A stretch of 64,000 nucleotides of DNA from Gammaproteobacteria bacterium (GCA_012103455.1 WLWT01000001.1:2731288-2795287); one strand, 5' to 3'. Positions 26,920 to 35,978 are shown, numbered from the stretch's first letter. The notes: a model not told the origin generated them from the letters alone. Translations and numbers: made by a program.

Positions 26920-27286
26920 TGTGCTCGACACTAGCGCATGATTGTCCCAGCTACTGAGCTGTGGCTGCGCATTGCAGCTTTCGTGAATCCCGGGGCCCAC
27001 TGATGCACATCTTCCCGTAGGCGCCGGCGAGAAGAAATTGCTCGGGGATAGCCGTTCTAGCGACACCGCATACGTCCGTCATTATTAGGCTTCGCACAAA
27101 AGAGGCGCGCTGAACATCCCATACAGTGGCTATATTGCCGCGCGGCGAAATAGCACAAACGTAACGCCCTGAGGCATCGAATGCCACGCTCCCGCGAGAG
27201 TGACGCATCGCAGACCAAACGTGCCGCGGTGCGGACGGGAAATACGATTGACCAGCGCGGGCGCAAGCGGCCACGGGCACTGGCTG
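26920..27286 (-). pseudogene. DUF1513 protein remnant (C-terminal fragment)
   Basis: The minus strand encodes a beta-propeller-like fragment: SVAFDASGRYVCAISPRGN, TVWDVQRASFVRSLIMTDVC and FLLAGAYGKM, which match the end of DUF1513 proteins. After about 27005 the pattern continues in the next frame as QLSSWDNHALV (the DUF1513 C-terminal WDNH motif), so a frameshift separates the last 25 residues. The 5' part is missing: the homology stops at a MITE A fragment (27287-27332). DUF1513 genes normally accompany imelysin and di-haem peroxidase genes for iron uptake; none are nearby. A relic. Confidence 0.7.
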
Positions 27287-27332
27287 GTGCTTCCTTGCAC
27301 TCACGAAAAAATTACTATTTTTAGCGGCGCCC
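27287..27332 (-). mobile_element. MITE family A, fragment at the DUF1513 breakpoint
   Basis: About 46 bp match the terminal segment of the 140-bp element in the orientation of copy 3: GTGCTTCCTTGCACTCACGA, then ATTACTATTTTTAGCGGCGCCC. The other end of the element is missing. It lies exactly where DUF1513 homology stops, implying that a deletion or recombination used the element. Confidence 0.75.
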
Positions 27333-27444
27333 CTAGGGAGAAAATGGGCTAGAGCTGTCGCCACGGCGGGCCACGCGATACCATGGGGCGCACCGGGGCG
27401 TACTTGCCCACCTTCCCGATCTCGAATACGACTAGGAGTTAACC

Positions 27445-28161
27445 ATGCTCGCAGCCATGTCGTGGCTGGATCTGAGCGCCGTCTTATGGTTCGCGTTCAG
27501 TTGGATCGCTTACGCGGTCATCGCTGATAAGACCCGGCTGCGCACTCGCAGCGTCGCCTACGTGATGGATGAATTTCGTGTCCATTGGATGATGGCGATG
27601 TTACAGCGCGAGTTGCGCATTATCGATACCAGTATCGTCGGCAATATTCTTCATGGCGTGGCTTTTTTTGCCTCCACCTCGATATTGTTGGTGGGTGGTC
27701 TTATCGCCGCATTGGCGGCTGGTGATCAGGCCATAGCGGTGCTGTCCGATCTGCCGTTCTCCGCCGCTACCTCTCGTAGCAGTTGGGAAATCAAAGTGCT
27801 GTTGCTGGTCGGCATATTCGTCCATGCATTTTTTAAACTGGCGTGGGCGTTTCGCCTCTTCGTCAACTGTTCCGTACTCATAGGCGCCGCGCCCCTGCCG
27901 CCAGCACCGGCGACGGTTGTCGAGCAATACGCCGGCTGTGCTGGTTATGCGCTCAGTCTAGCGTCGGAGCACTACAATGCCGGATTGCGGGCGTTCTTTT
28001 TTGCGCTAGCGGCCATTTGGTGGTTGTTGAATCCGATCGCTTTTTTGGTGGCGACTAGCGTGGTCTTGTTGGTCCTGTACCGGCGGGAGTTTCATTCACG
28101 CACCCTCAAGACCATTAAAACCGGTTTGGAGATTTCAGCATCGGCCGCAGGTCCGAAGTAA
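27445..28161 (+). CDS. DUF599 family membrane protein
   Basis: A 238-residue inner-membrane protein with about four to five hydrophobic segments. WFAFSWIAYAVIAD near the N-terminus, MDEFRVHWMMAMLQRELRI, and NILHGVAFFASTSILLVGG are the DUF599 signature. LFVNCSVLIGAAPLPP lies in the middle and a positively charged tail closes the protein. Function of the family is unknown. AGGAGTTAACC upstream is a good ribosome site for ATG 27445. Confidence 0.85.
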   Translation: MLAAMSWLDLSAVLWFAFSWIAYAVIADKTRLRTRSVAYVMDEFRVHWMMAMLQRELRIIDTSIVGNILHGVAFFASTSILLVGGLIAALAAGDQAIAVLSDLPFSAATSRSSWEIKVLLLVGIFVHAFFKLAWAFRLFVNCSVLIGAAPLPPAPATVVEQYAGCAGYALSLASEHYNAGLRAFFFALAAIWWLLNPIAFLVATSVVLLVLYRREFHSRTLKTIKTGLEISASAAGPK

Positions 28162-28176
28162 TCGGGCGGTAAATCC

Positions 28177-28480
28177 ATGGCAGACGGAAACCACGCAGCG
28201 AAGCGCCGGAGACGATGCGACGTTGTTATCACCGGCGGCGGTTTGTACGGCGCCAGCACGGCTTATCATCTACTGGCGCGTGAGCCGGCTCTGCGCGTTG
28301 GCATCGTGGAACCCGACAGCCGGTTACACCCATGCCGCCTCGGCCCGCTCAAACGGCGGTGTGCGCATCCAGGCACGTATTACGAGAGGCTCGAAGAATG
28401 CTTGCCTGGCCATGATCAACCGGTCGGCGGGTTGGCGGCCCGTGGCATTGTCGGCAGCGCGGTGATAGGGGGAGAGGCGG
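28177..28480 (+). pseudogene. FAD-dependent amino acid oxidoreductase (DAO) N-terminal remnant
   Basis: The frame begins with CDVVITGGGLYGASTAYHL, a Rossmann dinucleotide-binding motif (GGGxxGxS), and RVGIVEPD, where the Glu after the second strand binds the FAD ribose. A frameshift near 28322 moves the conserved continuation (THAASARSNGGVRIQ, the DAO-type substrate loop) into another frame. The homology then ends after some 100 residues. In N-methylhydantoin pathways a sarcosine-oxidising flavoenzyme would be the expected next step, so this may be the relic of one, but that is inference. Confidence 0.7.
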
Positions 28481-28483
28481 GAT

Positions 28484-29105
28484 GAAGAGTTGGGTAGAGC
28501 GTGCCAACGGTGGGGATACACATTTCCCGCTGCGAAATCTTCCTCTAGGCGTGGCCGGCGAAGCACCCGGCTGCGCCACCATCATTGGCAGCCAGGTGAT
28601 GCGGTTGGCATCGTTGGAGCAGGCGGGATTGCTGGCCCTACCTGGTGAGCGAATGACCGGTGAGCGGCACGCCGAGCCGGCGGCCCTTAGGACAAATTAA
28701 GCCGCCCGGCGCCGGTGTGCCGCAGTTCGGCCCCTGCCAACGGCTCGATATCGAATTGGAGCAGCTTGTATTGCTCGAACGAACTTCAATCAGCTCTATT
28801 ACCCGGCGGCACAACAATTGGCTCGTCACGCCATTGGCGGGTGGCGCATGAATGTTGCTGATCTGCCGGGTTGTGGCACTATCTAGGGAACGGGTAAGGG
28901 TGAATATGGCTCGTTGTCGGAGATGACTTGGGGTGGCCGGGATCCGTTGCGGTTCCCCAATGGCACGGCCCGTACGTTCCTGGAAGATGGCCCTGGAAGA
29001 CGGCGATGAGGTGATCATGAGGGGATGGGCACAGGGTGATGGTTACCGTGTGGGCTTCGGCGAGTGTGCCGGCGTCATAGCGCCAGCGCCGGATTTCCCC
29101 AGTCA
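28484..29105 (+). pseudogene. Fumarylacetoacetase remnant
   Basis: Pieces of FAH can be followed in order: SWVERANGGDTHFPLRNLPL (28488-28550), FGPCQRLDIELEQ (about 28727-28760), then NFNQLYYPAAQQLARHAIGG leading to MNVADLPGCGTI, an in-frame TAG at 28884-28886, and [11 protein letters not shown]. The last pieces are ARTFLEDG and, in another frame, [14 protein letters not shown] 13-bp tandem duplication (28979-28991 and 28992-29004) causes the last frameshift. A large internal part is deleted. FAH ends tyrosine degradation; no hmgA or maiA is nearby. Clearly non-functional. Confidence 0.8.
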
Positions 29106-29185
29106 ATGGATTGGCAATAGATTGGCCGCTAGCGCGCTGGCGCTATAGTCTGCCAGATTCAATCAGCCCAGCTGGAGAAGCTACC

Positions 29186-29860
29186 GTGAACGACGAGATC
29201 CGCCGCGCACTGGACACGCTATTCGCCGCCGATTCCGAACTCTACGCCAACCGCGGCTTTGCCCGGCGGATCGGTTTTGGCAAGCGCCCGGCGCTGGTCA
29301 ACATCGATTTAGCCAATGCCTGGACCCGGCCCGGCTATGCGTTCTCCTGCGAGGGCATGGAAACCATTATTCCCGCCGTGCAGGCGCTGTTGACGGTATT
29401 TAGAGCCAAGGGATTGCCGGTCGTTTATACCACCACGGCTTACGATGTTACCGACGGACCCAACACCGATATGGGGCTTTGGCACTACAAGATCCCGGCG
29501 CAAGTGTTGCAAGCCGGCTCCGATACCGTGGCCATCGACGACCGCATCGCGCCCATGGAAGGTGAACAGCTCATCGTCAAAAAACGCGCCAGCGCGTTTC
29601 ACGGGACTTATCTCGCCGGTTTTTTGCGGGCCAACAACGTGGACACCGTCGTGGTCACGGGTGTCACCATGTCCGCCTGCGTGCGCAATACGGTGGAAGA
29701 CGCCATCGCCGACGGTTTCAAACCCATCGTGGTCAGGGAAGCGGTGGATGATCGCATTCAGGGCGCGGTGGCATGGAATCTGTTCGATGTGGACGCCAAG
29801 TTCGGCGACGTGGAGCCTCTGGATACCGTGCTGCAACACCTACAGTGCAATGAGGCGTAA
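29186..29860 (+). CDS. Isochorismatase-family amidase, probable N-carbamoylsarcosine amidohydrolase
   Basis: The 224-residue protein has the cysteine hydrolase triad: Asp in LVNIDLANAWTRPG, Lys in LIVKKRASAFHGT and Cys in VTGVTMSACVRNTVEDA, the last preceded by the cis-peptide region. GTG 29186 is taken as start (GGAGAAGCTACC upstream). The length and the N-terminal helix (YANRGFARRIGFGKRPALV) resemble N-carbamoylsarcosine amidase, which yields sarcosine, CO2 and ammonia. Its position directly before hyuA and hyuB supports a role after N-methylhydantoinase. A related N-carbamoyl amidase activity is also possible. Confidence 0.82.
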   Translation: MNDEIRRALDTLFAADSELYANRGFARRIGFGKRPALVNIDLANAWTRPGYAFSCEGMETIIPAVQALLTVFRAKGLPVVYTTTAYDVTDGPNTDMGLWHYKIPAQVLQAGSDTVAIDDRIAPMEGEQLIVKKRASAFHGTYLAGFLRANNVDTVVVTGVTMSACVRNTVEDAIADGFKPIVVREAVDDRIQGAVAWNLFDVDAKFGDVEPLDTVLQHLQCNEA

Positions 29861-29933
29861 CGCTTGCGCCAGCACTGGCCAGCCCGTCTAATGGGCGATG
29901 CGGTCCGTGGCCATCGGTTGAAGGGGGTGCGCT

Positions 29934-32015
29934 TTGATTCGTCTGGGGGTAGACGTAGGCGGGACGTTCACCGATCTGGTGTTCATCAATGATGCCAGCG
30001 GCGTGCTGCACCTCAACAAAGTGCCGACGACGCCGGACGATCCGTCCATAGGCACCATCAATGGGGCGTTGGAGCTATGCCGGCAGGCGTCCGTCGCGCC
30101 GCGTGATGTGGGGCAGTTCTTCCACGGTACCACCATCGCCACCAATATTGTGCTGGAGCACAACGGCGCCCGCACCGGTATGCTGACCACGGCAGGTTAC
30201 CGCGACATCATTCATATCGCCCGCCACAAGCGTCCATATAATTTCAGCATTCAACAAGATCTGCCCTGGCAAAAACATCCCCTGGTCAGACGCAGGTACC
30301 GGCTGCCGATCACCGAGCGCATCCTGGCGCCCGCGGGCGAGATTCAAAAACCGCTGGACGAAGCGCAGGTGCGTGCCGCCGTGCGTAAGCTCAAGGACGC
30401 CGAAGTGGAGGCGGTGGCGGTCTGCTTCATGTTCTCTTTTCTCAACCCCGAACATGAACAGAGGGTGGGCGAGATCATCGCCGCGGAGTGGCCGGAGGTT
30501 TATCTGTCGCTGTCCCACGAGGTGATCCCTCAATACCGCGAATACGAACGCTTTAGCACCACCTGCTTGAATGCGTTCGTGGGTCCGAAGACGGCGCGCT
30601 ATGTGGACAACCTCAACCACGGCCTCAAGAACAAGCAATTCAGCGCTGACTTGCATCTGATGCAGACCAATGGTGGCGTGGCCACCGCCGAGGGCGCCGT
30701 GCAGCGGCCCGTCACTTTGCTCATGTCCGGACCGGTGGCCGGTCTCATCGGTGGGATCTGGGCCAGCCGCCGGTCCGGGTTGAACAATGTCATCACCCTG
30801 GATGTTGGCGGTACCTCGGCCGACATCGGCGTCGCGCCCAATGGCGAGATGACCATGAAGCACCTGCTGGACTCGAAAGTAGGGGCTTATCAAGCCATGC
30901 TGCCCATGGTCGATATAGACACCATCGGCGCGGGCGGTGGCTCCATCGCTTATGTGGACCGGGGCGGCGTGTTCAGGGTAGGTCCACGCAGCGCCGGTGC
31001 GGTGCCAGGGCCGTGCTGCTATGACCGGGGCGGTGACTTGCCCACCTCCACCGATTGCAACGCCGTGCTCGGCCGGTTGAATCCGGGCAACTTTCTAGGC
31101 GGGCGCATGAGCCTTCGCATCGACTACGCCGAGCAGGCTATTGCCAAGCATCTCGCCGGCCGGCTCGATATGAGCGTGCCCGAGGCCGCCCTAGGCGCTC
31201 TCAAGATCTTGAATCACAGCATGATTCAATCCATCGAACTGAACAGCGTGCGCAAGGGTTACGATCCGCGGGAATTCGTCTTGGTGGCTTTTGGTGGCGG
31301 TGGCCCCATGCAGGCTTGCGAAGTAGCCGAGGAGTTGTCCATTCCTATCGTCGTGGTGCCGCCCAACCCCGGTCTAACCTCGGCGCTGGGGCTGCTGGCA
31401 ACGGATCTGTCCTACGACTACAGCCGCACCCAGTTGTCATTGCTCAGCAAACCGGATCTGGCCAAGTTGGCCCGCGAGTTTGCCGAATTGGAGCAACTGG
31501 CCAGCGCCCAACTCGACCGGAATCATATCGACGCAAGGCAGCGCACCTTGCGCCGGGTGGCCGAGTGCCGCTACCTGGGGCAGGGGTACGAGTTGCGGGT
31601 GGAGGCGCCTGAAGGCGAGTTGAATGACGCATGGCTCGCCCGTCTCATCGAAGCCTTCCACGCCGTTCACGATCGCGAGTATGGCCGCCACTACAGCGAC
31701 AAAGATGTGGAGCTAGTCAATATCCGCGTGCTCGGCATAGGCGCCATACCGGATCTGCAATTGCGCGGACCGGCCAAGAGCGGGCCGCAACCGGACGCAG
31801 CGGCCCGTAGCGACGAGCGGGAAGTGATCTTCGATGATGGCAACGGTAAGTCACTCAAACTGCGCACAGGTATTTACGAGCGCGATTTGCTGAAAGCGGG
31901 CAACCGCATCACCGGGCCAGCCATCATCGAGCAGCCCGATACCACCACGCTGATCCTTCCCGAGCGGGTGGCCGAGATCGATGATGCGGGCAATATTCTG
32001 ATCGATATGTCTTGA
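29934..32015 (+). CDS. hyuA: Hydantoinase/oxoprolinase subunit A (N-methylhydantoinase A type)
   Basis: ATP-dependent hydantoinase large subunit, 693 residues, actin-like ATPase fold. The N-terminus RLGVDVGGTFTDLVF is the phosphate-binding motif, with FFHGTTIATNIVLE and LMSGPVAGLIGG following. NVITLDVGGTSADIG is phosphate 2, and LVAFGGGGPMQA lies near the centre. Start is TTG 29934 with GGGGG just upstream. It is 16 bp ahead of hyuB. With the amidase before it, the set fits N-methylhydantoin to N-carbamoylsarcosine to sarcosine (creatinine breakdown), although 5-oxoproline or other hydantoins are alternatives. Confidence 0.92.
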   Translation: MIRLGVDVGGTFTDLVFINDASGVLHLNKVPTTPDDPSIGTINGALELCRQASVAPRDVGQFFHGTTIATNIVLEHNGARTGMLTTAGYRDIIHIARHKRPYNFSIQQDLPWQKHPLVRRRYRLPITERILAPAGEIQKPLDEAQVRAAVRKLKDAEVEAVAVCFMFSFLNPEHEQRVGEIIAAEWPEVYLSLSHEVIPQYREYERFSTTCLNAFVGPKTARYVDNLNHGLKNKQFSADLHLMQTNGGVATAEGAVQRPVTLLMSGPVAGLIGGIWASRRSGLNNVITLDVGGTSADIGVAPNGEMTMKHLLDSKVGAYQAMLPMVDIDTIGAGGGSIAYVDRGGVFRVGPRSAGAVPGPCCYDRGGDLPTSTDCNAVLGRLNPGNFLGGRMSLRIDYAEQAIAKHLAGRLDMSVPEAALGALKILNHSMIQSIELNSVRKGYDPREFVLVAFGGGGPMQACEVAEELSIPIVVVPPNPGLTSALGLLATDLSYDYSRTQLSLLSKPDLAKLAREFAELEQLASAQLDRNHIDARQRTLRRVAECRYLGQGYELRVEAPEGELNDAWLARLIEAFHAVHDREYGRHYSDKDVELVNIRVLGIGAIPDLQLRGPAKSGPQPDAAARSDEREVIFDDGNGKSLKLRTGIYERDLLKAGNRITGPAIIEQPDTTTLILPERVAEIDDAGNILIDMS

Positions 32016-32031
32016 AGCGAGGGCATAACCG

Positions 32032-34254
32032 ATGTCGATTGCTGTTAAAGACTTAGCTGGCGATTTGACCTCCTGTTACGGCGAAGCCTGGAGCTTCGAT
32101 GTGGTGTCGCACCTGTGTTTGGGCGACAGCGTGGAAGTGACCGCCGAAGTACGGGCCAACGGTGCATCGGTACGGCAAACAGGCCATGCCAACGGCCGTG
32201 AGCCCAGCCTAGGAGAGAAACTGACGGCAGCGTCCAACGATGCTTTCGTGCGCTGTGCCGAGCAGTTGTTGGCCCATCATCATGCACCGGGCACCCATGC
32301 ACCGGCGGGCACCCAGGCACCAGTCACCCATGCGCCGGGCACCCATACGCCGGGCACCCGAGGGCAGACCGGCCAAACCGACCGGCCCCGCGCCACGCCG
32401 CCAGCCGCGGCAAGGACCTCCACGCCGTCGGTCCCGGTCAAGCCCGCCGCCGCCGTAGTCGAGCCCGTCAGTCAAGCACCGCCGCCCCGCACCGGCACGG
32501 CGCCGCGTGGCCGGGGTGAGGATTTGGATCCGGTGTCCCTTCGCGTCATAGGCGGCGCGTTCAATGCCATCGCCAAGGAAATGGCCCATGTGCTCTACCG
32601 CATGTCCTACTCCAGCATCATCCGCGAATCCGAGGATCTGGGCTGCGGCATCTTCGATCACGAAGGCAACGAGCTGTGTGAGAGCGAAAGTACGCCCATG
32701 CATATCGGTTCGCTGCCCTGGTACATACGCGGCATCAAGCAGCGCCTGGGCGATGACGTCAACGAGGGCGACGTCATCATTCACAATCATCCGTATTACG
32801 GCGCCTCCCATACCCCGGATCTGGCGGTCCTGGTGCCCGTCTTTCACGATGGCCGCATGGTCGCTTACTCCGGCTGCACCGCCCATCTTCTGGACGTGGG
32901 TGGCGCCGCGCCGGGCATCAACGTGGATGTGGTGGACGTCTTCGCCGAGGCCAAGCTGTTCAACGCCATCAAGCTCTACGATCGCGGTGTACGCAACGAT
33001 GCTATCTGGCAAATGCTGATCGACAACGTGCGCACACCGAACATGGATATCTCCGATATCGAAGCCATGATCGCCGCGGTGGAATTGGGCCGGGATCGCT
33101 TCGGACAGTTGTTGGACAAGTACGGCCAGCAAACCGTTATGGATACGGCGTATTACTGGATGGACTACTCGGAGCGCATGCTGCGGGCGGAAATCGAGAA
33201 GTTGCCGGACGGTGAATATCACGCGCAAGGGTGGCTGGATGACGACGGCAAGAACCGCGATCAGCCGCTCAAGGTCAACGTCACGGTGCGGGTTAAAGGC
33301 AGCGATATCACCATCGATCTCACCGGCTCGGCGCCCGAAGTGGAAACCGGCTTCAATGTGCCGTACGAAGGCTCGCTCATCGTCGCCTGCAACTACATCG
33401 TGCGCACGCTACTGCTGGATGAAGCGGTGCTGGAAGAGTTCGTGCCGCAAAACGAAGGTATCTTCAGACCGGTGCAGGTGATAGCGCCCAAGGGCACCAT
33501 TTTTAATCCGAACTTCCCGCGCGCTTGTTTTTCAAGATTCGCCCAGATCCAACGGGTACTCGATTGCACCATTCAAGCCTTGGCACCGGTGATCCCGGAG
33601 CGGGCCACCGGCGGCAACTCTGCCTCTTTGTACTTTATTTCTTACTCCGGTTTCGTGCCGGAGAAACAGCAATACTGGATGTACTTGGAGGTAGACGAGG
33701 GCAGCTACGGTGGCCGCTACGGCAAGGATGGCATGGACAGCGTGGACAACCTCATGGCCAATACCCGCAACAACCCGGTGGAAGAGTTGGATATGCATTA
33801 TCCACTCAGAAACGAGCGTTACGAACTGCGCGATGATCCACCGGCGCCGGGGCAATGGCGCGGCGGCATAGGCATCGTGCGCGAGAACCGGTTCTTGACC
33901 GATGGCTTCCTCTCCTGCGAGGCGGATCGGCACTTAGAGGCGCCGGTCGGCGTTTTCGGTGGGCACCAGGGATTGACCGGCAGGTTGACCAAGAATCCCG
34001 GCACCCCGCAAGAGGAGGATTGGCCGTCCAAGATCACCGGCTACAAGATGAAAGCCAATGATATGTTGCGCATCGAAGGGCCATCGGGCGGTGGTTACGG
34101 TGATCCCAAAAAGCGCGATCCGCAGAGGGTGCTGAGCGATTATCTGGATGATTTCATTGATCTGGACATGGCCCGCGATATCTACGGCGTCGTCATCAAC
34201 GGGCAAACGGAGCGGGTGGACGAGGAGGGCACTAGAAGGCTGCGGGGTGGATGA
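32032..34254 (+). CDS. hyuB: Hydantoinase/oxoprolinase subunit B with N-terminal extension
   Basis: The HyuB domain occupies about residues 162-725: DPVSLRVIGGAFNAIAKEM, then SSIIRESEDLGCGIFD, HNHPYYGASHTPDL and FNPNFPRACFSRFAQ. The C-terminal GGYGDPKKRDPQRVLSD is typical of HyuB. Before it lie an unusual 80-residue N-terminal segment without recognised motif and a Pro/Thr/His-rich linker built from APGTH-like repeats (about residues 84-115). Typical HyuB is 520-600 residues, against 740 here. It forms the catalytic hydantoinase with HyuA. The frame is continuous and the start ATG follows GCGAGGG. Confidence 0.92.
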   Translation: MSIAVKDLAGDLTSCYGEAWSFDVVSHLCLGDSVEVTAEVRANGASVRQTGHANGREPSLGEKLTAASNDAFVRCAEQLLAHHHAPGTHAPAGTQAPVTHAPGTHTPGTRGQTGQTDRPRATPPAAARTSTPSVPVKPAAAVVEPVSQAPPPRTGTAPRGRGEDLDPVSLRVIGGAFNAIAKEMAHVLYRMSYSSIIRESEDLGCGIFDHEGNELCESESTPMHIGSLPWYIRGIKQRLGDDVNEGDVIIHNHPYYGASHTPDLAVLVPVFHDGRMVAYSGCTAHLLDVGGAAPGINVDVVDVFAEAKLFNAIKLYDRGVRNDAIWQMLIDNVRTPNMDISDIEAMIAAVELGRDRFGQLLDKYGQQTVMDTAYYWMDYSERMLRAEIEKLPDGEYHAQGWLDDDGKNRDQPLKVNVTVRVKGSDITIDLTGSAPEVETGFNVPYEGSLIVACNYIVRTLLLDEAVLEEFVPQNEGIFRPVQVIAPKGTIFNPNFPRACFSRFAQIQRVLDCTIQALAPVIPERATGGNSASLYFISYSGFVPEKQQYWMYLEVDEGSYGGRYGKDGMDSVDNLMANTRNNPVEELDMHYPLRNERYELRDDPPAPGQWRGGIGIVRENRFLTDGFLSCEADRHLEAPVGVFGGHQGLTGRLTKNPGTPQEEDWPSKITGYKMKANDMLRIEGPSGGGYGDPKKRDPQRVLSDYLDDFIDLDMARDIYGVVINGQTERVDEEGTRRLRGG
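32279..32361 (+). repeat. Degenerate tandem repeat coding the APGTH linker of HyuB
   Basis: About four to five copies of an 18-bp unit of the form CACCGGGCACCCATGCAC / CGCCGGGCACCCATACG, in frame, translating to repeats of APGTHAP. Variation between units suggests slippage expansion. It lies between the N-terminal segment and the HyuB domain. Confidence 0.75.
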
Positions 34255-34320
34255 GCGGCGCCGCGCCGGGGCTTTACTCCGAGCTTGGGCTGAGACCTTA
34301 GGCGCAAACATTCGTATCCT

Positions 34321-34710
34321 ATGGACGCTAACGCTCATCAATTCCTAGTCCTGATGTTGACCCTCGCCGGCCTGGCGGTGGCGGCGGGGTTGATCGTCGC
34401 CTTGGCGACCTTCATCCGCCGGGCCAAGGTGGCGGCATTGAGCGATGAACCACGTCCGGCCGGCAGCCGTTGGTTCGAACTGTTATTGGCCGTGGTGCTG
34501 CTCGCTGCCCTGGTGGTCCTGTTGGTGGCGGCGGGGGTGAGTTTTTTCCCTGACGCGGGTGGACCCAGCACGGATTGGCGCTCCGATCCCAAGGAATCGG
34601 TGTTCATCAACTTGATGCTGGTCGTCATCGTTGTTCTGCTCGCTTGGATCATCATTCTCGGCAGCGACCCGGGCATGGAGCGTCAAGACCGCCTCCGAAC
34701 ACGCCCGTGA
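34321..34710 (+). CDS. Small membrane protein, two predicted transmembrane segments
   Basis: A 129-residue product with an N-terminal hydrophobic segment (VLMLTLAGLAVAAGLIVALAT), a second (LLLAVVLLAALVVLLVAAGV) and a third near the end (NLMLVVIVVLLAWIIILG). No family recognised. It lies 66 bp after hyuB on the same strand, followed by two more membrane proteins, so the three may be co-transcribed with the hydantoinase genes. The final 12 residues (MERQDRLRTRP) are basic and overlap the next frame; a frameshift joining it to the next gene cannot be excluded. Confidence 0.6.
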   Translation: MDANAHQFLVLMLTLAGLAVAAGLIVALATFIRRAKVAALSDEPRPAGSRWFELLLAVVLLAALVVLLVAAGVSFFPDAGGPSTDWRSDPKESVFINLMLVVIVVLLAWIIILGSDPGMERQDRLRTRP

Positions 34711-35146
34711 GTGGTTGCACTGCGATCTGATGGTGCTGCTGCTAGTGCTCGGCTTTCTCAACGTGCGCGCCGTGGCGGCGCCGGAGGAATACGGGGCACT
34801 GTTTTGGGATGTGCTCAACTTGGCCTTGTTCGTCTTGGCCTTCTGGCTGGTGGATCGCAAAGTCACCCGTTACCGCTTCTTGTTGAGTTATGCTTATTTC
34901 ATCCTCCTGCCACTGCTGCTTATCATCTGGCGGGCGGTACAGGGCGTTGCGGCGCCGCCGGAGTTGACATGGTGGAACACTGAGTGGCCGTTTTTGCTGC
35001 TGGCGATTATTTTCTTCATCTTCGAGATCATCGCGCTGATCGTGACCGACAAGCCGGACCAACAAGCCGGCAGAATCACCAAGGACGCGATCTTCGCCGC
35101 GCTCTACGGCATAGCGTTATTGGTTGCTATCCCGGCCACGGAATAG
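34631..35146 (+). CDS. Membrane protein, four predicted transmembrane segments
   Basis: Hydrophobic segments DLMVLLLVLGFLNV, LFWDVLNLALFVLAFWLVD, YAYFILLPLLLIIWRAVQ and FLLLAIIFFIFEIIALIV, with a short cytosolic tail. The real start is unclear: the frame is open from TTG 34631 inside the previous gene, TTG 34715 and ATG 34730 are the other candidates, and none has a good ribosome site. Either translational coupling or a split larger gene (34321-35146, about 275 residues) would explain this. Function unknown; second of three membrane genes after hyuB. Confidence 0.55.
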   Translation: MFCSLGSSFSAATRAWSVKTASEHAREWLHCDLMVLLLVLGFLNVRAVAAPEEYGALFWDVLNLALFVLAFWLVDRKVTRYRFLLSYAYFILLPLLLIIWRAVQGVAAPPELTWWNTEWPFLLLAIIFFIFEIIALIVTDKPDQQAGRITKDAIFAALYGIALLVAIPATE

Positions 35147-35197
35147 ACCGCCCAGACGAGTGAAGCGCGCACAAGAGAACCAGAGGTACACAAGGCG

Positions 35198-35677
35198 ATG
35201 ACAGGCTGGCAGTGGTTTTGGACACTCATAGGGTTCATCGTCTACATCATTGCCCTCATCTTTCTCTATTTCTTCAAACCCTTCGAAGATCTGTTCGTGC
35301 TGGTGTTAAACGGCATCAGCTACCAGAACATCATTTTCTGGGTGGCTTTGTTTGTGGGGGTGATCGGCTTTTGCACCTATCACTGGCGTGCGTACCGCAT
35401 TCACATCATCGGCGAGCATAATGTGGAAGCGATGGTGATGAGTTCCCTGCGCGGCTCCGCCCTGACCGCCATCATCTTGTGTGGCGGGGCCATGTTGCAG
35501 TCGGTGCAAATCCTCTGCGCTCATATGTTGGCGGTGGGGTTTAGCTTCGAGGACGGGTTTGGGCGACATCTGGGCGCGGTGCTCGCTATGGTTGTGCTGA
35601 CTGCTGTGTTTTGTGTGGTTTATTGGTTGTTGAAAGTGCTGCGGCGTTCGCATGCGGCTATGGGTCATGGGGTTTGA
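35198..35677 (+). CDS. Membrane protein, four predicted transmembrane segments
   Basis: A 159-residue product: FWTLIGFIVYIIALIFLYFF, IIFWVALFVGVIGFCTYHW, SALTAIILCGGAMLQSVQ and LGAVLAMVVLTAVFCVVYWL. GAACCAGAGG lies upstream of ATG 35198. No family recognised. It is third in the membrane-gene run after the hydantoinase genes; the set could form a transporter or a membrane scaffold for the pathway, but nothing in the sequence proves this. Confidence 0.65.
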   Translation: MTGWQWFWTLIGFIVYIIALIFLYFFKPFEDLFVLVLNGISYQNIIFWVALFVGVIGFCTYHWRAYRIHIIGEHNVEAMVMSSLRGSALTAIILCGGAMLQSVQILCAHMLAVGFSFEDGFGRHLGAVLAMVVLTAVFCVVYWLLKVLRRSHAAMGHGV

Positions 35678-35978
35678 AGCTGGCGGATGACAGCGCCCTG
35701 TACTGTTCATCAATCATGTTCCCATGAGGTATTGAGTTCATACCGAAATTGTGCCATCCAGTTACAACTCGTCAGATCAGCCGGCTCTGCAACACCAATT
35801 GCAACATCTGGTGTGGTGCGCTCATCGCTACCCGCGACTGCTGTTTCCCCGGCGAGAGGGTGCATTGGGCACTAGGGCGCTGGACTGCGGCGGCGTGCAA
35901 GAGCGAATGCACAACTGCGGTTTTCTCCACGGCAATATCAAGCGGTTGCAGCGGCTCGTGCAATGGGAACTGCGTATA

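Noticed and set aside
30075..33228. Long minus-strand frames opposite hyuA and hyuB (272 and 339 codons)
   Set aside because: Mirror images of high-GC3 coding sequence; translations show no family pattern and neither has a ribosome site.
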